Source: JAAXXJ01 sp964412455 (GTDB lineage Bacteria; Nitrospirota; UBA9217). Taken from it: a stretch of DNA of 15,845 bases. Numbering within the stretch: position 1 is the first letter of the stretch; every line of letters begins with the position of its first letter. Both the position numbers and the translations under genes were made by a program. Under the pieces are notes generated by a model. It saw nothing but the letters and a program-made list of their open reading frames with translations. It was not told where the DNA came from and did no database searches. Of the stretch, positions 8,014 through 12,774 are shown in pieces. The DNA lies in the NCBI GenBank assembly GCA_964412455.1, contig CAYPOT010000086.1:1-15845 (forward strand), given 5' to 3'.

Positions 8014-8583
8014 TTACCGCACCAACAGGTACAGCATGACGGCGAAGCCGATGAAGACCGCTGCGGCGGTCTCGTGCTCGGAGTTCTCCTTCACGACCTC
8101 CCAGCTCCAGCGGTTCGTTCCCCTGCCGGGGTACGGAAAGAACCGCGGGAGGTAGTCCGGCACGGCCTTGTCGAACTCGGTCCAGGCTGCGCCGAAGCTG
8201 CCGATGAGCTTCTCGTTCTCCTGCTTCTTTTTGTAGGGCGCGTAGTAGATGAAGAACCAGACGAATCCCGCGACCATGATCCATATGTTCATGGCCATGG
8301 CGCTGTAGCCCACGGTGATGAGCAGCGTCCCGATATAGAGGGGGTTCTTCACGTACGAGTAGGGGCCCGTCGTGGTCAGCTGCTTGTTCTTTCGGAGGTG
8401 GCCGGCGGCCCAGAGCCGGAGCCATTCACCGGCGAGGGTGACTGCGGCGCCCGCGATGAACCAGGCCGGGGAAAGGTCCTTGCCCTTCGCCAGGAAGAAC
8501 ATGACGATGCCAACAATGCCGGCGAGGACCGTCTTCGTCGTCACCTTGGTCAATTTGTACTGTACGGTGTCCTTGACTGCCAT
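8014..8583 (-). CDS. Isoprenylcysteine carboxyl methyltransferase (ICMT/PEMT)-family membrane protein
   Basis: A 189-aa integral membrane protein. The start at 8583 has an ideal AAGGAG eight bases upstream; the longer frame from 8616 is not supported. Hydrophobic helices lie at about 17-33, 38-58, 82-98, 100-120 and 172-188. The signature GPYSYVKNPLYIGTLL (about 73-88) is the conserved motif of the ICMT/phospholipid-methyltransferase superfamily, which binds S-adenosylmethionine and methylates lipids, prenylcysteines or other membrane substrates. A typical second SAM-binding segment (ENEKLIGSFGAAWTEFDKAVPDYLPRF-like region, about 130-155) follows. Bacterial members are annotated generically because their substrates are unknown. 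It lies between the kinase-like gene and the two-component operon. A palindrome next to a possible -10 lies 25-60 bp upstream. Confidence 0.85.
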   Translation of the reverse strand: MAVKDTVQYKLTKVTTKTVLAGIVGIVMFFLAKGKDLSPAWFIAGAAVTLAGEWLRLWAAGHLRKNKQLTTTGPYSYVKNPLYIGTLLITVGYSAMAMNIWIMVAGFVWFFIYYAPYKKKQENEKLIGSFGAAWTEFDKAVPDYLPRFFPYPGRGTNRWSWEVVKENSEHETAAAVFIGFAVMLYLLVR

Positions 8584-8607
8584 GTGCGTCTCCTTAGTCC
8601 TTAGTCC

Positions 8608-8643
8608 TTTATACATGAAATTCGCGCCAAAATGGCGGAATTT
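8608..8643 (-). promoter_or_regulatory. Possible -10 with operator-like palindrome before the ICMT-like gene
   Basis: On the minus strand TATAAA (8613-8608) lies 25 bases before the ATG. No good -35 is found at 17-18 bp. That position is instead occupied by a palindrome: AAATTC-G-CGCCA (8618-8629) pairs with TGGCG-GAATTT (8633-8643) across a 3-base loop, with one bulged base. Two tandem TTAGTCC heptamers (about 8594-8607) lie between this and the ribosome-binding site. A regulator-dependent promoter is plausible. A + strand hairpin followed by T5 is the alternative reading, though no plus-strand gene needs it. Confidence 0.4.
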
Positions 8644-8658
8644 TTGGCAACGGTTTAT

Positions 8659-8771
8659 GGTTACGAAGCCCGTATCATCATACGTCTTTGGGTAACGGTA
8701 ATGCAGTAATACAAAAAGACCGAATGACGTAACCGCTTGACGAAACAGGCGTCGTCGCCGTTACCGTAACC
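8659..8771. repeat. Cluster of GGTTACG motifs in the kinase/ICMT spacer
   Basis: GGTTACG occurs at 8659-8665 on the plus strand, and its complement CGTAACC occurs at 8728-8734 and 8765-8771. A related GGTAACGGTAA lies at 8691-8701 and pairs imperfectly with CGTTACCGTAACC (8759-8771). The copies can form alternative stems. This could be a set of regulator sites or a decayed palindromic element. It occupies most of the 217-bp gap between the two minus-strand genes. Confidence 0.4.
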
Positions 8772-8800
8772 TGTGTGGTCCCTGTCTCTTCTCGTCCGCC

Positions 8801-9430
8801 TTACAATTCCCATTTCGTCGGCATGAAGCGATTCCGTATCTTGATCAGTCTCCGGTCATCGGGCGTAAGCAGCTCCGGAGCAAAGATGGTTTTCATCTTG
8901 ATGAGCGACAGCCGGTCGGCAAAACCCATGAGTCGGACCAGCAAGCGCCCCAGCAGGGGGACCCCCCCGGGATGGAACGCGGAAGCCAGGTCCACGACGA
9001 AGACCTTGTCGTTCACCAGGAGGATGTTGGACCGCCGCTGCAGGTCCAGATGGACCCACCCACGTTCATGAAGATCGTTGATGATCCGCTCGAACTGCCT
9101 GATGACCCCCGGCCCGATCTCGTGGCGCTCCACTCCTCCGAGGTCCCTGCCCTCGAGATATTCTATGGCCAGCGCATAGGGCGATAACCGCTTAAACCGC
9201 GCGGGAAAGCCCTCAACGCCCGCAAGGACCTTGTACGCCCGCGACTCGCGGCCGATGATGACGCGGCCGATGAGGTTCCGCTCCCAGAACCCGCGGCCCT
9301 CGAAGTCCTTGACGATGAAGCGCTGCCCCCGATAACCGGCGATGAAGATGTCCGCTTTCGCGAACCGGCCCTTCGTGAGGTGCTTTTCGACGCCGGAAAC
9401 GGCATCGGCATACGTCATTTCCCGGTACAT
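8801..9430 (-). CDS. RIO/lipopolysaccharide-kinase-like small-molecule or protein kinase
   Basis: A 209-aa minimal kinase-fold protein. Visible elements in order: ATP-anchoring lysine K41 in QRFIVKDF; helix-C glutamate E62 in GRESRAYKVL; hinge AIEYLEGRDL (88-97); catalytic loop H127-L-D129-LQRRSN135; metal-binding D147-L-A in place of DFG. The C-terminal ~50 residues are short, as in WaaP/Kdo-kinase and RIO-type enzymes rather than full Ser/Thr kinases. The catalytic Asp and Asn are separated by five residues, one more than in the canonical HRDxKxxN loop. The substrate could be a lipopolysaccharide sugar, a lipid or a protein. Nothing nearby (ICMT-like methyltransferase, two-component system) decides this, though all suggest envelope biology. 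It has its own strong promoter 23 bp upstream. There is no signal peptide, so it is probably cytoplasmic. Confidence 0.8.
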   Translation of the reverse strand: MYREMTYADAVSGVEKHLTKGRFAKADIFIAGYRGQRFIVKDFEGRGFWERNLIGRVIIGRESRAYKVLAGVEGFPARFKRLSPYALAIEYLEGRDLGGVERHEIGPGVIRQFERIINDLHERGWVHLDLQRRSNILLVNDKVFVVDLASAFHPGGVPLLGRLLVRLMGFADRLSLIKMKTIFAPELLTPDDRRLIKIRNRFMPTKWEL

Positions 9431-9459
9431 AATCCGCCCATGCCGCTCAAAGTGCAGTT

Positions 9460-9488
9460 ATTGTAGGGGCACCGCGGGAAAGAGTCAA
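9460..9488 (-). promoter_or_regulatory. Sigma70-type promoter of the kinase-like gene
   Basis: On the minus strand TTGACT (9488-9483) and TACAAT (9465-9460) are separated by exactly 17 bp. Each hexamer differs from consensus at one position. The predicted start near 9453 gives a leader of about 23 bases before the ATG at 9430. Confidence 0.78.
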
Positions 9489-9597
9489 GGATTTTATGTT
9501 TTTCAGCGCAATTTTTAGCGCAGTGGAGAAGACGCCTGCCGCGCAATTGATAACATAACAATTTTCAAGTCAGACCCCAAAGCACTCTCAGCTCAAT

Positions 9598-9628
9598 AAA
9601 AAAGGCCGGCTAGTCAGCCAACCTTTTT
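9598..9628 (-). terminator. Terminator of the toxin-antitoxin operon (possibly bidirectional)
   Basis: GGCT (9608-9611) and AGCC (9616-9619) close a 4-base loop. After a 2x2 internal mismatch the stem continues with GG/CC and then A-T pairs. Read on the minus strand the hairpin ends in six T (9603-9598), 28 bases after the PIN stop codon. On the plus strand it ends in five T (9624-9628), so it could work both ways. Confidence 0.7.
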
Positions 9629-9655
9629 GAATTATCTTGGTGGAGCTGCGGGAGA

Positions 9656-10084
9656 TCAATTCTGTTTGAAGGGGTTTACGAACTTGACGCCTTCGACAAC
9701 CTGGTCATGCTGGAAATCTTCCGTGTAGATTGTGTCGATCTTCGCCTGTTTCGCCGTTGCCCAGATCAGGGCATCCCAATAGGAGAGCTGGTGAACTTTC
9801 CGGCCCCGTATTGCTTCGAGCACGACAGGAACATCGGGGATGACTATCGTCCAGGTATGGGAGAGATTTTGTATAATGGCTTCGGCCTCGTCAGGGCTGA
9901 CGAAAGAACTTCCCGCACGAGTTGCACGCACGAAGAATTCGGACAGGACTTGAATGCTGATTACACCGGAAGTATCCTCCCAGCAGCGCCTGATAAGCTC
10001 TCGGGCGGTTTCGTGCTTCGCTCCTGAATCCCGGTCGTAAGCATAGAGGAGAATGTTCGTGTCGATAAAAACCTTATCGCTCAT
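9656..10084 (-). CDS. vapC: VapC-family PIN-domain toxin ribonuclease
   Basis: A 142-aa PIN-domain protein with all four acidic residues of the Mg-binding active site: D8 (VFIDTNILLYAYD), E49 (QVLSEFFVRA), D104 (YWDALIWATA) and D123 (YTEDFQ). PIN toxins of this size cleave tRNA or rRNA unless held by a cognate antitoxin. I use the ATG at 10084, which overlaps the antitoxin stop by 11 bp (ATGAGCGATAA) and keeps the usual short N-terminus. An in-frame ATG at 10093 is equally possible. The overlap implies translational coupling to the antitoxin gene immediately upstream. The subclass is inferred from domain and partner type, and the RNA target cannot be told from sequence. Confidence 0.92.
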   Translation of the reverse strand: MSDKVFIDTNILLYAYDRDSGAKHETARELIRRCWEDTSGVISIQVLSEFFVRATRAGSSFVSPDEAEAIIQNLSHTWTIVIPDVPVVLEAIRGRKVHQLSYWDALIWATAKQAKIDTIYTEDFQHDQVVEGVKFVNPFKQN

Positions 10085-10295
10085 GCAGCTCATCCCGTGA
10101 GCGATAGTAGGGGCCGCCGCCAAGCTTCAAACCCTTCTCCATTCGCGCAAGCTCCTGCTTCATGGCGTTCACGAATGACTGGTCTTTTTCGTAAGGCTCG
10201 TGAAATATGACATCGACTTCAACGCCATTCGTCGCAGCTACTGGCTCAAGTAGCTGGACAGTGGTTCCCTTGAATATGCCTTTCACTTTGGTCAT
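10074..10295 (-). CDS. Antitoxin of the PIN toxin (DUF104/AF2212-like)
   Basis: A 73-aa protein beginning MTKVKGIFKGTTVQLLEPV...GVEVDVIF, a short beta-barrel-like N-terminus of the kind found in AF2212/DUF104-type antitoxins. A charged C-terminal tail (about 38-73, with KQELARMEKGLKLGGGPYYRSRDEL) probably wraps the toxin and blocks its active site. The start is supported by AAGAGGTG eight to nine bases before the ATG. It precedes and overlaps the PIN gene, the standard order in which antitoxin is made first. Such antitoxins usually repress their own promoter with the toxin. No AbrB, RHH or Phd motif is evident, so the DNA-binding mode is unclear. Confidence 0.82.
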   Translation of the reverse strand: MTKVKGIFKGTTVQLLEPVAATNGVEVDVIFHEPYEKDQSFVNAMKQELARMEKGLKLGGGPYYRSRDELHER

Positions 10296-10322
10296 TTCAG
10301 CACCTCTTGATCTTTCATATCC

Positions 10323-10351
10323 ATTGTACCGAAAAAAACACGGGAAAACAA
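10323..10351 (-). promoter_or_regulatory. Promoter of the toxin-antitoxin operon
   Basis: On the minus strand TTGTTT (10351-10346) is followed after 17 bp by TACAAT (10328-10323). The -10 is near-consensus and the -35 moderate. Transcription would start near 10316, about 20 bases before the antitoxin ATG. It sits in the gap left between the methylase remnant and the antitoxin gene. Confidence 0.6.
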
Positions 10352-10366
10352 TCCAATTTAACTCCT

Positions 10367-10465
10367 CTACTTCTTCTTTCTTCGTAGCGGCTTTTCCGGC
10401 CCCGGCAGCAGACTCGCGTACTTGCGGTACAACTCAAACAGAAATGCCACCCACTCGGCATCTGA
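10367..10465 (-). pseudogene. 3'-end remnant of an MmeI-like methyltransferase gene
   Basis: Read on the minus strand this gives SDAEWVAFLFELYRKYASLL followed by PGPEKPLRRKKK and a TAG stop (10369-10367). The intact MmeI-like protein encoded at 12775-15648 ends with the same segment. Over the first 32 aligned residues I count 24 identities, so this is the tail of a diverged relative, not a fresh duplicate. Homology stops abruptly at about 10466 beside a run of eight G (10472-10479), which is a likely deletion junction. Everything upstream (more than 900 codons) is missing. It lies in the same orientation as the intact gene, with the Shedu-like gene between them. No function is expected. Confidence 0.85.
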
Positions 10466-10501
10466 TAATGAGGGGGGGGTATTGGAAATCCCGAACAAGG
10501 T

Positions 10502-10672
10502 CTACCCGGCCTTCCTTGAATTTTTTTCCTTTAATCTTGGAGAAACTTTGGCTTTCGATTTCTTTTCGTTGTTGCGCAGGTTTTGAATCAGGTCTTGAAG
10601 ATTATAGTGGGTTTTCTTTGCCAATTCCTCACCCACCTTGCGGACTTCTTTCACTATCGGGTCTTGCCACAT
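10502..10672 (-). CDS. Small hypothetical protein, antitoxin-like (56 aa)
   Basis: The ORF starts MWQDPIVKEVRKVGEELAKK and continues with a lysine-rich tail to a TAG at 10504-10502. The opening MW-DPIV-E-RK-(6)-A resembles a widespread family of tiny helical proteins that I remember as encoded beside PIN/VapC or other toxin genes; they are usually unannotated or called antitoxins. No toxin gene follows: instead the frame runs directly into the methylase remnant, so a partner may have been lost in the same deletion. The ribosome-binding site is weak. The 25-codon ORF that ends 10 bases before this ATG may provide translational coupling. The gene call rests on the recognisable N-terminus; function is a guess. 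Confidence 0.55.
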   Translation of the reverse strand: MWQDPIVKEVRKVGEELAKKTHYNLQDLIQNLRNNEKKSKAKVSPRLKEKNSRKAG

Positions 10673-10682
10673 GATTTCAGTC

Positions 10683-10760
10683 TCATTTCTCTAACGGCAT
10701 TAATCCTTCCGGCGTACAAATCACCGGCGTGTTGATTCCGAATGATGCATTGATTTTCAT
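10683..10760 (-). CDS. Possible 25-aa leader peptide or truncated ORF
   Basis: MKINASFGINTPVICTPEGL plus five residues, ending in TGA (10685-10683). It is preceded by a strong GGGGAG ribosome-binding site (10772-10767) six bases before the ATG, and by GATAAT-like -10 sequence further upstream. The stop is only 10 bases from the ATG of the 56-aa ORF. It may be a leader peptide, the surviving N-terminus of a broken gene or chance. I recognise no family. Confidence 0.3.
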   Translation of the reverse strand: MKINASFGINTPVICTPEGLMPLEK

Positions 10761-10869
10761 CGTTCGCTCCCCGAATATGCTGCTTACATATTATCACTTT
10801 TCCATCGGGATTTGCATCTCTTGCCGGGTTACGCGAGGCTTAACCAGACCGGCTGGCAACCACCCCGCG

Positions 10870-11016
10870 CCCCCTCCTTATGATAGGAGGGGGAGTTGGT
10901 AGGTCGGGTAGAGCAATGCGAAACCCGACAAAAGCTGTTGGGTTGCTCTTCGCTTAACCCAACCTACTGGCTAAAAGGACCGTTCCGTTTTACTCCGTTC
11001 AACCCAACCTACTGGC
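10870..11016. repeat. Mosaic of palindromic intergenic repeats
   Basis: Three neighbouring hairpins and a direct repeat. CCCCCTCC (10870-10877) pairs with GGAGGGGG (10886-10893). GTCGGGT (10903-10909) pairs with ACCCGAC (10923-10929). GTTGGGTT (10937-10944) pairs with AACCCAAC (10956-10963). AACCCAACCTACTGGC then occurs at 10956-10971 and again exactly at 11001-11016. The GTAGGTCGGGT / AACCCAACCTAC pattern is a well-known dispersed bacterial repeat style, probably a non-autonomous element. It occupies much of the 342-base gap before the end of the Shedu-like gene. The remaining stretch, 11017-11102, shows nothing. Confidence 0.75.
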
Positions 11017-11102
11017 CAAGATCATCCCATCGCAATGCGCCATGAGAACGCACGACCTCGATGTTTCTCCCAAAAAACGTCATTCAATCCAACCGCAACA
11101 CA

Positions 11103-12740
11103 TTAATCCGCACTTGTATAATTCTCCAAATTTACAATGAGATTTCTTATACGATCAAGCAAATCATCATATGTAACAACTTGAACTTGCCGCGAATGAT
11201 TCAGACTCAAAAGTTTGCGCTTGCTGGCATCAGTCATTTTTGAACTTCGACCGATTATCACTAAACCTTCAACTGGCAAGAATTTATCAAGGCCATTTGG
11301 TATGTCCTGTGGGTTTTCTCTCCACCACTGAATCCAATCTTCAACTTGTTGAATTGCGTGTGTCACCTCTGCACGAAGTCTTCCCTTTTTGTTAAAAATA
11401 GGATGTTCTGCGTGTTCTAATTCGATTAGCAGAATGCGTTTGTTAGTAAATTCATATTGCATTAACAGATCGACGCGGAATTTGCTGCCTAGTTTTACCT
11501 CCGTTTGTATTCGTAAACCAAAGGCGTCAAGTGCGATCGGGTTTTCGAGAAGTAGACTATGCAATTCCTTCTCTTTTGTTTGGGAATCGTTAACAAACTG
11601 CGCGAGTTCTATGTAGAGCCGATATATTCTAGCTAAGGGTTCAGATAATGGTTTTTTATTCAACTGACGACTTAAAATATAATCCTTGAGATCAATCGAG
11701 AGAGCCGTGTCATCGCCGTGATATGCAACCTGAATAGGAGGAATGAGTTCTTTGCCACCTGTGCGAATGGGGGTTACCAACCCCTCGGGATACGGCCCCA
11801 TAATGATAACTGGCACTTTTTTATAGGAAAGCTTACGATATGCGAGATAGATAGGGTAACTGTCGCTCATTACAAAAGCATCATTATGCCAGTATATGAG
11901 CAAGTGACTTGAGAGTCCGATCTCGCGTAATGGTATTGACTGATCTATAATATCAGGCGGGAATGTTAAAGCAAAGTCAATGTCGTTGGGCTTTACCAAG
12001 GTTAAGTCTACCTCAGCAGCGGTACAATGTATTTTCCCCGCAATGACACCGTGCATTAAAAGGTCAAAACGTACATCTTTAGGCGGTATCGTGTTTTGCT
12101 GTGCTTGAAGGTCAGTACCCTTTAATTCGTTAATTGGAATAAAATTCTTTGATCTTTCTTGTTCGACGAACGTGATTATCTGCGCAATCAGCATGATAAG
12201 AGGATCATCTTTATAGTTTTGTTGAGTAAAAGGTTCCCAGCCCTCTAATCTGCACACAGAAAATGCTGGTTCTGGAGCCTGTTGACTGGCACGAACTTCT
12301 GCGTGTCCAAGAAGCGCTTCGGGAAAGTTTTTTTCATCAAACAGTGTTAAAATGTAAACATAGCCGCAAGGTTCCAGTTCTTCCCACGTGACTAAAGCAC
12401 CAATAATATCTGGCCATGGCTCAGGACAACCTGAAATTTCCAAAAAGAATGGTTCATCCAAGGGGCTAGTTTCCAAACTATAAAGAACATCGACAATGTT
12501 TGATGCAGTTGGTAAGGCAGTATATACAACTGTTTGCAAATACTCTAAATTTAAGAGCGTCCCATAAAGGTTGGCAGTATACAAATTGATCCTAGACTGA
12601 TCTATTAGGAAAAGCCGTTTTTGGTGGTCCGCTGGCATCTGGTCTGGCGCACCTGTCATTTTCAAAAACAAGCACAGCTTTAGCCGACCGAGCACTGATT
12701 CGTCAAGATTATTTCGTAACGCTTCCGGTATCTTTTGCAT
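11103..12740 (-). CDS. Shedu-like (DUF4263 C-terminal domain) putative antiviral nuclease
   Basis: A 545-aa protein; start 12740 has GAGAGG seven bases upstream. The C-terminal part (about 385-545) carries the hallmarks of the Shedu SduA/DUF4263 domain: EKELHSLLLENPIALDAFG, a V-D424 strand, L-I-E440-L-E442 after 15 residues, then HPIFNKKGRLRAEVTHAIQQVEDWIQWWREN and a closing GLVIIGR strand. Such domains are PD-(D/E)xK nucleases that protect against phage. Here the usual lysine is not at E440+2, which is Glu. The first ~380 residues match nothing I know; residues ~220-330 look like an alpha/beta module (FDLLMHGV, PIYLAYRKLSYKKVPVIIMGPYPEG) that may sense a trigger. Shedu proteins commonly pair a variable N-terminus with this domain. 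It lies 34 bp after the MmeI-like gene on the same strand, hence probably co-transcribed. Base composition is clearly AT-richer than the left side of the window. Confidence 0.78.
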   Translation of the reverse strand: MQKIPEALRNNLDESVLGRLKLCLFLKMTGAPDQMPADHQKRLFLIDQSRINLYTANLYGTLLNLEYLQTVVYTALPTASNIVDVLYSLETSPLDEPFFLEISGCPEPWPDIIGALVTWEELEPCGYVYILTLFDEKNFPEALLGHAEVRASQQAPEPAFSVCRLEGWEPFTQQNYKDDPLIMLIAQIITFVEQERSKNFIPINELKGTDLQAQQNTIPPKDVRFDLLMHGVIAGKIHCTAAEVDLTLVKPNDIDFALTFPPDIIDQSIPLREIGLSSHLLIYWHNDAFVMSDSYPIYLAYRKLSYKKVPVIIMGPYPEGLVTPIRTGGKELIPPIQVAYHGDDTALSIDLKDYILSRQLNKKPLSEPLARIYRLYIELAQFVNDSQTKEKELHSLLLENPIALDAFGLRIQTEVKLGSKFRVDLLMQYEFTNKRILLIELEHAEHPIFNKKGRLRAEVTHAIQQVEDWIQWWRENPQDIPNGLDKFLPVEGLVIIGRSSKMTDASKRKLLSLNHSRQVQVVTYDDLLDRIRNLIVNLENYTSAD

Positions 12741-12774
12741 CCAATCCTCTCACAAATATTGCAAAAGCTCTCTT

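Noticed and set aside
9536..9595. A CAAGTCAGACCCC-containing stretch resembling sequences I associate with REP-type repeats near tyrosine transposases
   Set aside because: Only one copy in the window, no palindrome I can define and no transposase, so it cannot be supported.
10207..10674. A 155-codon plus-strand frame across the antitoxin start, promoter and methylase remnant
   Set aside because: It crosses several minus-strand features, including the well-supported antitoxin start and promoter, and has no ribosome-binding site or family resemblance.
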